In this document: positions 26,472-35,781 of the stretch, piece after piece
How the letters are laid out: each line of letters starts with the position of its first letter
How positions within the stretch are numbered: the first letter of the stretch is position 1
Source: Desulfovibrio sp.
GTDB lineage: Bacteria > Desulfobacterota > Desulfovibrionia > Desulfovibrionales > Desulfovibrionaceae
NCBI RefSeq assembly: GCF_009712225.1
Contig: NZ_WASP01000006.1
Location: 412,448-476,447, forward strand
Direction of reading: 5' to 3'
Length of the DNA: 64,000 bases
Notes under the pieces: generated by a model
Database searches by the model: none
What the model was told of the DNA's origin: nothing
Seen by the model: only the letters and a program-made list of their open reading frames with translations
Made by a program: the position numbers and the translations under genes

Positions 26472-27623
26472 ATGTCTCTTCCCGAACTCAAGATAGGTAA
26501 TCTCACGGCCAAAATTCCCGTGGTACAGGGTGGCATGGGCGTGGGTATTTCTCTTTCCGGCTTAGCGTCGGCTGTTGCCAATCAGGGCGGCATCGGCGTT
26601 ATCGCCGGAGCCATGATAGGCATGAGAGAGCCTGACGTGGCCAAGGATCCCCTTACCGCCAATCTGCGCGCCCTGCGCAATGAAATACTCAAAGCCCGCG
26701 AACTCAGCAACGGTATCATCGGCGTCAACCTTATGGTGGCTCTTACCACCTTCAGCCAGATGGTGCGCACTGCCATCGAAAGCAAGGCCGACATCATTTT
26801 TTCTGGCGCTGGCCTTCCCCTCGACATGCCGCATCACCTGTTGCAGCTGTGTGAAGAAAAGAAGGAAGAGTTCAAGACCAAGCTGGTTCCCATTGTTTCT
26901 TCGGCCAGAGCCGCTACGGTAATCGCCAAAAAGTGGGCTTCGCGCTTTGGCTACACGCCCGACGCCTTTGTGGTCGAAGGCCCCAAGGCTGGTGGTCATC
27001 TTGGCTTCAAGGCCGAGGAACTGCAGGACCCCAACCACTCGCTCGAAACCCTGGTGCCTCAGGTTGTTGATGCCGCCAAGGCCATGGAAGACAAGTGCGG
27101 CCGCGCCGTGCCCGTTATCGCCGCTGGCGGCGTGTATACCGGTGCCGACATCATGAAGTTTCTGGAACTGGGCGCTTCTGGCGTGCAGATGGGTACCCGC
27201 TTTGTGGCTACCCACGAATGCGATGCCGACGACCGTTTCAAGCAGAGCTATCTCTCTGCGCGTGATGAAGACATCACCATCATCAAGAGCCCGGTGGGCA
27301 TGCCTGGCCGCGCCCTTGGCAACGAATTCATCACTGCCTCGCGTGAAGGCAAGAAAAAGCCCTTCAAGTGCGTTTTTCACTGCGTGCACACCTGCGAGCA
27401 GGAAAAAACGCCCTACTGCATTGCCCAGGCGCTTATCAACGCCATGAAGGGTAACCTTGAAAGGGGCTTTGCGTTCTGCGGTGCCAACGTGGCTCGTGTG
27501 AACAAGATCATCTCTGTGCATGAGCTGATGGATAGCCTGCAAAAAGAGTTTGATGAAGCCATGAACTCACTGAGCAAGAGCGTGCAGAGCATGCAGAGCA
27601 GGTTGAACCTGAGCTCCAAGTAA
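26472..27623 (+). CDS. Nitronate monooxygenase / FabK-like flavoprotein
   Basis: 383-residue TIM-barrel FMN enzyme. The N-terminal flavin-binding VVQGGMGVGISLSGLASAVA and GGIGVIAG are followed by VEGPKAGGHLGF (carrying the family's active-site His), a phosphate-binding IAAGGVYTGADIMKFLELGA, and GVQMGTRFVAT. Family members oxidise nitroalkanes (2-nitropropane dioxygenase) or act as FabK enoyl-ACP reductase; residue patterns do not let me choose between these. The C-terminal part has several cysteines (FHCVHTCEQ, FCGANV), more than is usual in the family. GGAGG lies eight bases before the ATG. Single gene with its own terminator. Confidence 0.82.
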   Translation: MSLPELKIGNLTAKIPVVQGGMGVGISLSGLASAVANQGGIGVIAGAMIGMREPDVAKDPLTANLRALRNEILKARELSNGIIGVNLMVALTTFSQMVRTAIESKADIIFSGAGLPLDMPHHLLQLCEEKKEEFKTKLVPIVSSARAATVIAKKWASRFGYTPDAFVVEGPKAGGHLGFKAEELQDPNHSLETLVPQVVDAAKAMEDKCGRAVPVIAAGGVYTGADIMKFLELGASGVQMGTRFVATHECDADDRFKQSYLSARDEDITIIKSPVGMPGRALGNEFITASREGKKKPFKCVFHCVHTCEQEKTPYCIAQALINAMKGNLERGFAFCGANVARVNKIISVHELMDSLQKEFDEAMNSLSKSVQSMQSRLNLSSK

Positions 27624-27646
27624 GCTACTCCGCTTCCGTAATAGTC

Positions 27647-27685
27647 AAAGCCGGGTCTGGAATTTCCAGGCTCGGCTTTTTTGCG
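27647..27685 (+). terminator. Intrinsic terminator after the flavoprotein gene
   Basis: Stem 27647-27660 paired with 27666-27680 (two wobble positions), five-base loop AATTT, then a run of T. It lies 23 bases past the stop codon. Confidence 0.85.
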
Positions 27686-27713
27686 CTGTTTATGGTCTTA
27701 AAATTTCGGGGAG

Positions 27714-28055
27714 TTATGTTTTTGTCATAAGGCCAGAGCATTCCGGGCAACGCTGGCAAAGATCCTTTGCATTGGCTGCCATGTTTATGGCGGCGCGGCC
27801 AGCATAAGCTGCGCCGAGAATCGCGCACTCGTGCTCATCAAGGGGGGAGGAGTGCTTGAATCCCCGCCGTGCCATTTCTGCCACCAGTTCTTGGTGTCTG
27901 GCGAAAACCTGTTGGGGGTCAACAAGACCGCCAGAAAGAAAACCCTCAATATTTTTGCCTCGGCGCAAACTGCCCAGCAGCATGTGCAGTTCAACATGCT
28001 CGCCTAAAAGGTGTTTGCGGCACATGCCAGCTGGTGGCAGCATCCACATGCGCAT
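27714..28055 (-). CDS. Pyrimidine-dimer DNA glycosylase-like protein (T4 endonuclease V type)
   Basis: 113 residues beginning MRMWMLPPAGMCRKHLLGEH. The layout R-x-W, LxxxHLLGEHVELHMLLG and RHQELVAEMARRGFKHSSPL matches T4 DenV-type glycosylases, which flip and excise UV-damaged bases using the N-terminal amine. The active-site Glu near residue 23 of T4 EndoV seems to correspond to the Glu of GEHVEL. The start at 28055 has GGAG six bases upstream; a longer frame lacks one. The C-terminal tail has three closely spaced cysteines, CQRCPEC, which could bind metal and are not in the T4 enzyme as I remember it. Confidence 0.7.
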   Translation of the reverse strand: MRMWMLPPAGMCRKHLLGEHVELHMLLGSLRRGKNIEGFLSGGLVDPQQVFARHQELVAEMARRGFKHSSPLDEHECAILGAAYAGRAAINMAANAKDLCQRCPECSGLMTKT

Positions 28056-28214
28056 GGTGGTCTCCGTATGGGTGAAAGGTAAGTCAGACAACATGGCTTG
28101 TCAGCGAATGGTTTATCCCTGCCCTGCCCCATTCACAACTGTGTATGATTTTATCATGGTAAACAAGAACCGATGCCGCCAGAGTGCGACAAACAAAGCC
28201 GCCCTTCCCTACAC

Positions 28215-28250
28215 AAAAAAGGCCCGGATCCGAAGATCCGGGCCTTTTTT
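28215..28250. terminator. Bidirectional intrinsic terminator
   Basis: Perfect 16-base stem (28215-28230 and 28235-28250) with a CGAA tetraloop, A-run on one side and T-run on the other. It ends the ppsA transcript on the minus strand, 25 bases after its stop codon. Confidence 0.95.
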
Positions 28251-28275
28251 ATCAGTGTGGTATCGACCAGCTAAA

Positions 28276-31200
28276 CTAGTCGTTGACCGTGCGGGAGTAT
28301 TCGAGGGCCTTGGCCTGTTCCTCGAAGTTCTGGAACCCAGAGTGATGCAGGGCATCCTCTACTGTTTCGTCCCAGTTCCAGGTGGCATAGATCACAGGCT
28401 TGTGGAAGGTGGAACGGAAGCTCTGAAGCTCGGAACGGTAGAAGCCTTCCTTGGGAGTGTCGAGGTGCTCGCGGAACTGTTCGTGCCGACGCTGCAACTC
28501 GCCTTCGTACCATTCCTGAATATCCTGGGGTTCCTTGTACTTCTTGAGGATATGACCGTAACCGGTCTTTTCCATCAGGTCAGCAAGGCGCTTGTGGTGC
28601 TGCGAGGCAAGCCATTTGCCGAGGTCGGCGGCAGTATGGTTTTCCGCTTCCACAGAGGCGATGTCGAACACGGTCTGATAGTACGTATCGGGCACAACCG
28701 AGGCGGAGGTGATGCCGGCAATGGCAACCAGACCGCGCAGGATAATGCTGTTGGACACGCCCTGACCGCAGAAGCCCACTTTCTTGGCGTACTTCTGGCC
28801 GGTGAAGATGCTGACCAGAATGGCCCAGACAACCGCCGGATCTTCTTCGTCGTAGATGTGGGACAGACGCGCGTTATCGCGGTCGGTAGCCAGCACCATC
28901 TGGGTCATGTCGTTGGAGCCGATGGAGAAACCATCGAATTCCGTGATGAACTGCTTGGCCAGAATGGCGTTGGAAGGCAGCTCGGACATGAGGATGATCT
29001 TGAGGCCGTCCTGACCGCTCTTGAGCTTGTGAACCTGCTCAAGGTAGCTGCGCATGGAGCGGGCTTCTTCCAGCGTACGCACAAAGGGAAGCATCATGCG
29101 CAGGTTGGAGCCGCCATACACGCCGCGGGCCAGCTTGAAGGCTTCGACTTCCCAGTCGTGAATATTGCGCGAAACGCCGCGGTAGCCAAGCATGGGGTTG
29201 TCTTCGACATGTTCGAAAAGGCTGCCACCAAGCAGGTTGCGGTATTCGTTGCTCTTGAAGTCTGTGGTACGGTAAGTAATGGGCTTGCCGTAGAAGGCCA
29301 TGGCAAACAGCGCAAGGTTCTGGGCCAGGGTCTGGACGTAGTGTTCCTTACCGGTACGGAAACCACGGGCCTTGATCATGCCGCGGATTTTGTCCGTAAG
29401 GTTGCGCAGGTCGTCCATTTCTTTTTTGAGGCCGGAACGCAGGCTCACTTCTTCACGCAGGCGGTTGATATTATCAAGCAGCTTGGTGACAGCGGGCAGT
29501 TCGCTGATGCGGCGCACCTGTTCGTCAACGCAGGCTTCGATTTCGGCTGTGCGCTTGGCGGCTTCAGGATCAGAGGGATTCAGCAGGGCAAGAGCGTCGT
29601 CGTAGCCCATGATGATGCGCACATGGTCGCACAAATCATTGGAGGTCTTGAGCACTTCAATGCGGCGCGAGGCCATTTCGAGGTGCTGGTCAACCTTGTG
29701 ATCAAGCTCGCGCATCTTGCGGTGCTGCAACAGCACTTCTTCTGCGTTGAGGCTCTTGTTGGATTCGGCAAGAGCTTCAATTTCGGCGGCAAGACCGGTA
29801 ACTTCGCCCACGTATTCACGCAGGTTGAAGTTGAACACAATAAGACCGGCGGCCATCTGCTCGCGCAGCACCTTGGAAAGGCGGTTTTCGAGCTCTTTCA
29901 GCTTGCTCTGAACCACGTTTTCAAGTTCGCCGCTGTCAAAGGCTTCCAGCGCCTGCGGATGGATGCTGATGTTGCCCAGCATGAATTCCGCACGCAACAG
30001 GCCCACTTCGAACTGCGCAAAGTTGCGCAGACGCGAGAGGAACAGCGCCTGACCCACGTCGGCCAGCACAAGGCCAACCTTGGTTTTGGTAGAAGGCAGC
30101 TTGGAAAGGTCCATTTCGCCGCCCACAAGGTGCAGGGGCAAAAGGCCGCGATAGATCTTGCCGCGGGTACCGTCAACGGTCACTTCTGCACCGTCGAGGG
30201 CACGCAGCACGTCAAGACGCTGAATACCGATAACAGCGGCAATACCAAGCTCGCGCGAGGTAATGGCTGCGTGGCTGGTGTCGCCGCCCACATCTGCCAT
30301 AATGGCCGAAGCCACGCGCATGCCGGGAACCATGTCCGGGTCGGTACGCTCGGCGGCCAGCACGTCGCCCTTGGCGATCTTGTTCAGCTCAAGGGCAGAA
30401 CGCAGGAAGCGCACAGTGCCCTGACCAGCGCCGCGTGAAGCACCATTGCCTTCAATCAGCACTTCGGCTTCGGCTGCGGCCTTGGCGTCAACCTCGCGGC
30501 GGCGCATGAAGATGGTATGGGGATGCAGCTCAAGGTCGTCATTCCAGCGGGTTTCGGGCCGCGCCTGCACGAACCAGAGCTTGTCGTTGGCATCAAGGCA
30601 GAATTCCGTATCCATGATGATGCCGCCGTAAGCCTTGCTTACCGCACGCACACCCTGGGCAACGCGTTCGGCCTGGCTGAGCGACAGCGCCCAGCGCAGA
30701 GCCTCAAGCTCGGATACTTCAACCTCGCGGGTACCGCCGCGTTCGTCATAGACAATCTTCATGTCCTTGCAGCCCATCTGACGAATGACAACTTCGCCAC
30801 CGTCGTCGCGCTGGAAGACATAAAGCTTGTCGGGGGTAACCTTGCCGCCCACCACAGCCTCGCCGAGGCCGTAGCTGGCGTCGATGCTGACCAGCTCGCG
30901 GCGGTCAGTACCACGGCAACCCGTGGCGGTGTCGGCCGAGAAGGCCGTACCCGAAATGACAGGGTTGATCATCTGCATCATGCAGACAGAAAGCGAGGTG
31001 TGCTCAATGGCCCACTCAAGCTTGGCGTTTTCAGCAATGCTTTCGTCGCCGGTTTCCTCGGCCTTGGCCAGCGCATCGAGGATGGCCTCGCGGCGGTAGG
31101 TCATGGAACGCAGGTTGTAGGCAGAAGCGCAGTCCCAGTGGTAGGCTTCCACTACCTTATCTTCACCCACCATATTAAGGTAGGTATCCTGAAGACCGGC

Positions 31201-31851
31201 AAAGGCCTTCTTGCGCGAGTCTTCACCAGCGGCCGAAGAACGCACGGCCACGGGGGTCATGTCGTCTTCGTTTTCTTTGCAGATGGCGCGATAGGCACCG
31301 CGCACCGCTTCAGAAACCTCGTGGGGAACCTCGACAGACAAAATGGCCGCCTGCACCATAACCGAGCGCTTGCGCAGCTGGTCGATGCCCTCTGGCGAGG
31401 TGGCGAAGCCTTCGACTATATTGTTGATAAAGGTACGCAGCTTGGTGTGCGACTGCTCACCTTCCGCCAGCGCGGCCTGCTGAATCTGCTTGCCGAGCTG
31501 ACGCACGAACTTCTGCAAGAAGTCCGGATCCTGGTTGATTTCCGGGTCGTTCCAGTCAATGCGCCCATATTCGCGGTCTACGACGCTGCGCACCACCCTG
31601 CCGTTGACCTTTGTTTCATCCAGCAGATGATGAAAGGCAATGGACGAGATAGCACGGAAATGGGGCGCCTGAATGCCCTGAATCTGGCTGATCAGAGCAG
31701 TGTTGTAGTTCTTACCACCAACAAGCAACTCCGCTTCGGGACCAATCTGCACAATTTCGGCGCCGTCGAGCACCAATTTTTTCTGAACTGCCTCAGGCGC
31801 GTTGACCTTGGGTTTGTTCTGCGCAGGTTTGGCGGCGGGACTCTTAGACAT
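28276..31851 (-). CDS. ppsA: Phosphoenolpyruvate synthase, unusually long form
   Basis: Converts pyruvate, ATP and water to phosphoenolpyruvate, AMP and phosphate. 1191 residues against about 790 in E. coli. An ATP-grasp nucleotide domain (VAVRSSAAGEDSRKKAFAGL) comes first, then the swivelling phosphohistidine domain with His527 in GGDTSHAAIT, then the PEP/pyruvate barrel with SIGSNDMTQMVLATDRDN and the active-site Cys1028 in GFCGQGVSN. Between His and Cys there are about 500 residues instead of about 330; the extra part is coiled-coil-like (about 655-800). About 120 extra residues follow the barrel. The ATG at 31851 has GGAGG six bases upstream. It lies 96 bases downstream of pyc on the same strand, so pyruvate can be routed to oxaloacetate or PEP from one transcript. 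Confidence 0.9.
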   Translation of the reverse strand: MSKSPAAKPAQNKPKVNAPEAVQKKLVLDGAEIVQIGPEAELLVGGKNYNTALISQIQGIQAPHFRAISSIAFHHLLDETKVNGRVVRSVVDREYGRIDWNDPEINQDPDFLQKFVRQLGKQIQQAALAEGEQSHTKLRTFINNIVEGFATSPEGIDQLRKRSVMVQAAILSVEVPHEVSEAVRGAYRAICKENEDDMTPVAVRSSAAGEDSRKKAFAGLQDTYLNMVGEDKVVEAYHWDCASAYNLRSMTYRREAILDALAKAEETGDESIAENAKLEWAIEHTSLSVCMMQMINPVISGTAFSADTATGCRGTDRRELVSIDASYGLGEAVVGGKVTPDKLYVFQRDDGGEVVIRQMGCKDMKIVYDERGGTREVEVSELEALRWALSLSQAERVAQGVRAVSKAYGGIIMDTEFCLDANDKLWFVQARPETRWNDDLELHPHTIFMRRREVDAKAAAEAEVLIEGNGASRGAGQGTVRFLRSALELNKIAKGDVLAAERTDPDMVPGMRVASAIMADVGGDTSHAAITSRELGIAAVIGIQRLDVLRALDGAEVTVDGTRGKIYRGLLPLHLVGGEMDLSKLPSTKTKVGLVLADVGQALFLSRLRNFAQFEVGLLRAEFMLGNISIHPQALEAFDSGELENVVQSKLKELENRLSKVLREQMAAGLIVFNFNLREYVGEVTGLAAEIEALAESNKSLNAEEVLLQHRKMRELDHKVDQHLEMASRRIEVLKTSNDLCDHVRIIMGYDDALALLNPSDPEAAKRTAEIEACVDEQVRRISELPAVTKLLDNINRLREEVSLRSGLKKEMDDLRNLTDKIRGMIKARGFRTGKEHYVQTLAQNLALFAMAFYGKPITYRTTDFKSNEYRNLLGGSLFEHVEDNPMLGYRGVSRNIHDWEVEAFKLARGVYGGSNLRMMLPFVRTLEEARSMRSYLEQVHKLKSGQDGLKIILMSELPSNAILAKQFITEFDGFSIGSNDMTQMVLATDRDNARLSHIYDEEDPAVVWAILVSIFTGQKYAKKVGFCGQGVSNSIILRGLVAIAGITSASVVPDTYYQTVFDIASVEAENHTAADLGKWLASQHHKRLADLMEKTGYGHILKKYKEPQDIQEWYEGELQRRHEQFREHLDTPKEGFYRSELQSFRSTFHKPVIYATWNWDETVEDALHHSGFQNFEEQAKALEYSRTVND

Positions 31852-31947
31852 GTCTTCCTCCGGTTTGGGAAACAGAAGCTTTACAACCTTGGAAATTGTA
31901 TATCGCCATGAAGGAACTGTCCACAAATTCCAGCACAGTGCGTGCTA

Positions 31948-34900
31948 TTAGCTAACGCGTGCTCCACAGTAGGGACAGAAGGCGATGTTATCCATAGGAA
32001 TGGGCTGGCCGCAGGCTTCATTGCCGCACACGCGCGGCACCGGGCCCAGCTCGACAATAAGCTCACCTTCTCTGACCGAAACCATTTGCTTGTTTTCTTT
32101 AAAATCGGCGGTTTTGAGCACCCGCTTCACCATGCCATCCACAGGGGCCAGAACGGCTTTTTCCTGCTTCATGATGGACACGTTAAAGAGCTCTTCGCCT
32201 GCCTTGACCACATCACCGGGGTGCACATACATGACCCACAAATCGCCATTGCTGGGCGCGGCCACATGGAACTTGTTGGCCGTATCAGCCATGAGCGTGC
32301 TTTTTGCCCCATTGCCCGAGGGCTGCCGAACCTGAACCTCGCAGCTCATGAATTCGGAGTCGAGCACGTAGCGGCAAATGGAGATACCCGCATCGTTGGG
32401 GTTGGATATGCTGAGCAGCAAGAGGTGGTGGGGCTTGCCGCTGCTGTCGTTAAAGTACAGGTCCTGACCCACTTTAAGGCCTTCAAACCATACATGCAGG
32501 GGCAGGTTGTTGGCATCACCAAACTTTGATTTGAACTGTATGGTCTTGAGAGCGTCAGCCGGGTGGTTGAGGTAAAGCACGAACTCTTCGTCGTTGGGCT
32601 TGCGCTTGAGTATTTCGGTGCAGGCCTTTTCCTCGGCGGCCAGGTTGACATCTGCCAGCGATTCAAGCGGAGAAACCTCGGTGCGGGCAGCCATGGCGCT
32701 CTTCCAGTCAGAGCCAAAGGCACTCTGATAAACCCAGTCGGCCGGGAAGCCGAGCGGCAACCTGCCAAACTTGCCCTGCAGAAGGTTGCGGAAAGCGTCG
32801 TTGCAGTCCTGATAGATGTTCAGGCGCGCACGGCGCATCTCGTCGGTAAGTTCTTTTTCGGGCGTACGGGTAACCTGACCCAGCACTTCAAGCAGGTAGC
32901 GCACTTCATCTTCGCCGCCCCGCTTCCACGCGCCGGTAACAGCCAGAAAGGCCGTGTTCCAGGTGATCTGCGAGCCGGGGGTTACGTCGTGGTAGCGCAC
33001 GATCTTGCGCGTACCTTCGAGGAACTTGAGCATGTAGGGCAACAGGTGAATGTAGCCCTGCTTCATGGCGCCTTCCTGCGAGGAAGACGTGGCGCCGCCA
33101 GGCATGCCGTGGCGCGTCACGTCATAATCAATACCCTGGAAGTACGGCGCGCAGTAGCGGTCGTAGTAAGGCATGATCTGCTTGCAAACAAAGTTTGCGT
33201 CGCGGATGGCATTTTTATCAAGGTTGCACTTGAGGCCCAGCTCGTCTTCAATGTAGGCCATGGTGGCAAGCACGTCGCCCTGACCGTAGGAACGCACCGC
33301 AGAGCCCAGACCCACGTCGATGATGTGCGCGCCAGCCTTGGCGGCAGCGCCGCAAGAAGGCACAAACAGACCATCGGTGTAATGCCTGTGGTAATGCAGC
33401 ACCAGCTCAGGCCAGGCTTTGCGCAGGGCCTTTACCAGTTCGTCCATAAAGCGCGGCGGGCAAACGCCAGCCATGTCCTTGAGGCCCAGAATGATGTTGC
33501 GCGAGGCTTCCTTGGGCGTGGAGCCCATGATGTCGCCCACCATGCGCAGCATGGCTTCGGTAACACCCAGATAATGCTGAACGTCAAATCCCTTGGCCCA
33601 CGACATAGAAATGGCAGGCTGGAAGAGGATGTCCTTGCGGCTCATCACCACTTCGGCGATGGGGCGCATGTTTTCCACATGGTTCAAAAAGTCGAAACAA
33701 CGCACAACCTGGTAATGGTCGCAGATCATCTCGCCGGTTTTGAGCATGAGGTTACGCGGCTGCGGCGTGTAGCCAAGCACGTTGGTAGAACGCACCAGCA
33801 GCTGCTTGAGGGTCTTGGGCGCGAAACGGTTCCATTCCTTGGCTTCGGTGAAGGGGTACGTCATGTTGGCCAGCATGGCCACATGGAAGTGCGCACCGCC
33901 ACCGTTTTCAAGCGAGAAAAATCCCGCATTGTCAAGGTAGGGGCCCATCAGCCGGTCTTCGGCCAGGCGTAGCCTGTTGCCGGAGTTGGACTGCGTGAAG
34001 TCGCGCGTGGTGGTATCGCTAAAATGCACCAGGCCCGAATCGCGGATGTAATCGAGCGTAGCCATGCGGTCGCCCTGCGGATAAGGCGAGGGCTGACGGC
34101 GGGTAGCCGTGGAAATGGGCGGCAGCACCGGCTCGAAGGGGCCAAGACAGGGCGTGCTGCTCGAGCGGTATTCGCCAAGTTGCACGTAGGGGTTGAAGCC
34201 CTTGGCCGAAATTTCGGCCACCAGCTTGGCAAGGCGCTCGCCTTCAGGCGCAAGATCCGTGTAGACCATGAGCTCTGGGTGCGTGGCGATGAAGTTGGTA
34301 TTGATGTCGCCCTGCTTGAACAGCGGGTGCTTGATGACCTGACGGAAGAAGGGAATGGTGGTTTTGATGCCGCCAATCACGTATTCGCTCAGAGCGCGTT
34401 CGGTGATGCCCAGCACCTTTTCCCAGTCGGTGGCATACGAAATGAGCAGAGCGCCCGCCGAGTCGTAGTTGGCAGGAAACTCGTAACCGGCACTGATATT
34501 GGAATCAAGGCGCACGCCGGGGCCGCCGGGCGACACATAGCGTGAAATGAGACCTGAATTGGGAGCAAAGTTGTCCTGCGGGTTTTCGCAGTTGATGCGC
34601 ACCTGCATGGCCCAGTAAGAAGGACGCTGGCTTTCCTCACGGTAGCGCAGTTCCGCGCCAAAGGCCACGGCAATCTGCTCTTCCACAAGGTCGATGCCGT
34701 AACGGCATTCGGTAATGCCGTGCTCAACCTGCAAACGGGTATTTACTTCAATAAGATAGGGCGTTCCGTCGGGGGTAACGAGGAATTCGACCGTGGCAAG
34801 CGAATGGTAGCCAACGGCGCGCACCAGACGGCGGGAATAGTCCTTGAGCCTGTCGCGCAGGTTCTTGGTCATGCCCGGCCAGGGTGAAGGCGTGATTTCA

Positions 34901-35649
34901 ATGAGCTTCTGATGGTTGCGCTGCACGGTGCAATCGCGTTCGTCAAAGGCGAACACGTTGCCGTACATGTCGGCAATAACCTGAATTTCAATGTGGCGCA
35001 CATCGGCCAGGAACTTTTCAACGAACAGGCGCGGGTTGCCAAACGAGGCCTGAGCCATGGTAGAAGCCTTGAAAAAGGCGTCTTCCAGGTCTGCTTCGTT
35101 GTGAATGGCAAAAATGCCGCGACCGCCGCCGCCACCCTCTGCCTTGAGCATGATGGGCAGCCCGATTTCACTGATGAGCTTGCGGGCGGTGGGAATATCC
35201 ACGGCTCCTTCAGAGCCGGGCACAACAGGAATGCCTAATTTGCGGGCCACTTCACGAGCCTGAACCTTGTTGCCCAACAGGTTCATGGCCTCGGCGGTTG
35301 CGCCGATAAAGGTAATGCCCGCCTCTTTGCAGCGCTGCGGAAAGCGCGTGTCCTCGGAAGCAAACCCCCAACCGGGGTGAATGCCGACTACGCCACGTTG
35401 TTTGGCCTTGTCGATGATGCGGTCAATATCCAGATACGCACGGGGGTCTGTACCCAGCAGCATCAATTCCTGCGCCGTTGAGGCGGCAGGGGCCGTTTTG
35501 TCCACATCTGTCGCAGTCATTGCCGCCACCGCGTCAAAACGTTCGCGGATAGAGCGACAAATACGACGGGCCGGGATACCACGGTTAGCAACCAGTATAA
35601 CCTTGCCCTTCAAATAATCCTGTACTTCCGAGAATGTCTTGTTGGCCAT
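31948..35649 (-). CDS. pyc: Pyruvate carboxylase with C-terminal zinc ribbon
   Basis: Anaplerotic carboxylation of pyruvate to oxaloacetate, a biotin enzyme. 1233 residues in one chain: biotin carboxylase/ATP-grasp domain (KAEGGGGGRGIF, then LIEVNTRLQVEH near 290), carboxyltransferase TIM barrel (DTTTRDFTQS, and LKDMAGVCPPRF), the PYC/OADA linker domain, and the biotinyl domain with the acceptor Lys1161 in SIMKQEKAV (the usual AMKM is changed to IMKQ). The last 30 residues add a four-cysteine zinc ribbon (C1208, C1213, C1225, C1228), unusual for the family. The birA gene, whose product attaches biotin, lies 132 bases upstream on the same strand. Confidence 0.93.
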   Translation of the reverse strand: MANKTFSEVQDYLKGKVILVANRGIPARRICRSIRERFDAVAAMTATDVDKTAPAASTAQELMLLGTDPRAYLDIDRIIDKAKQRGVVGIHPGWGFASEDTRFPQRCKEAGITFIGATAEAMNLLGNKVQAREVARKLGIPVVPGSEGAVDIPTARKLISEIGLPIMLKAEGGGGGRGIFAIHNEADLEDAFFKASTMAQASFGNPRLFVEKFLADVRHIEIQVIADMYGNVFAFDERDCTVQRNHQKLIEITPSPWPGMTKNLRDRLKDYSRRLVRAVGYHSLATVEFLVTPDGTPYLIEVNTRLQVEHGITECRYGIDLVEEQIAVAFGAELRYREESQRPSYWAMQVRINCENPQDNFAPNSGLISRYVSPGGPGVRLDSNISAGYEFPANYDSAGALLISYATDWEKVLGITERALSEYVIGGIKTTIPFFRQVIKHPLFKQGDINTNFIATHPELMVYTDLAPEGERLAKLVAEISAKGFNPYVQLGEYRSSSTPCLGPFEPVLPPISTATRRQPSPYPQGDRMATLDYIRDSGLVHFSDTTTRDFTQSNSGNRLRLAEDRLMGPYLDNAGFFSLENGGGAHFHVAMLANMTYPFTEAKEWNRFAPKTLKQLLVRSTNVLGYTPQPRNLMLKTGEMICDHYQVVRCFDFLNHVENMRPIAEVVMSRKDILFQPAISMSWAKGFDVQHYLGVTEAMLRMVGDIMGSTPKEASRNIILGLKDMAGVCPPRFMDELVKALRKAWPELVLHYHRHYTDGLFVPSCGAAAKAGAHIIDVGLGSAVRSYGQGDVLATMAYIEDELGLKCNLDKNAIRDANFVCKQIMPYYDRYCAPYFQGIDYDVTRHGMPGGATSSSQEGAMKQGYIHLLPYMLKFLEGTRKIVRYHDVTPGSQITWNTAFLAVTGAWKRGGEDEVRYLLEVLGQVTRTPEKELTDEMRRARLNIYQDCNDAFRNLLQGKFGRLPLGFPADWVYQSAFGSDWKSAMAARTEVSPLESLADVNLAAEEKACTEILKRKPNDEEFVLYLNHPADALKTIQFKSKFGDANNLPLHVWFEGLKVGQDLYFNDSSGKPHHLLLLSISNPNDAGISICRYVLDSEFMSCEVQVRQPSGNGAKSTLMADTANKFHVAAPSNGDLWVMYVHPGDVVKAGEELFNVSIMKQEKAVLAPVDGMVKRVLKTADFKENKQMVSVREGELIVELGPVPRVCGNEACGQPIPMDNIAFCPYCGARVS

Positions 35650-35781
35650 GCCTTTCAGCCCTTTTCTACTGGCGCATTTCTGCCTACGCGCCAGCGTTAG
35701 ACGGCGAAAACACGCTTACGTGCTTCGCATTGGGCGGCGATGTCACCATGCCTGGCCTGCCAAAATGACCGTGAGCCCGCA

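Noticed and set aside
27856..30438. Very long plus-strand open frame of 860 codons
   Set aside because: It lies antisense to ppsA and reads as a repetitive His/Gly/Ala/Val mix without any family motif; it is a byproduct of GC-rich codon use.
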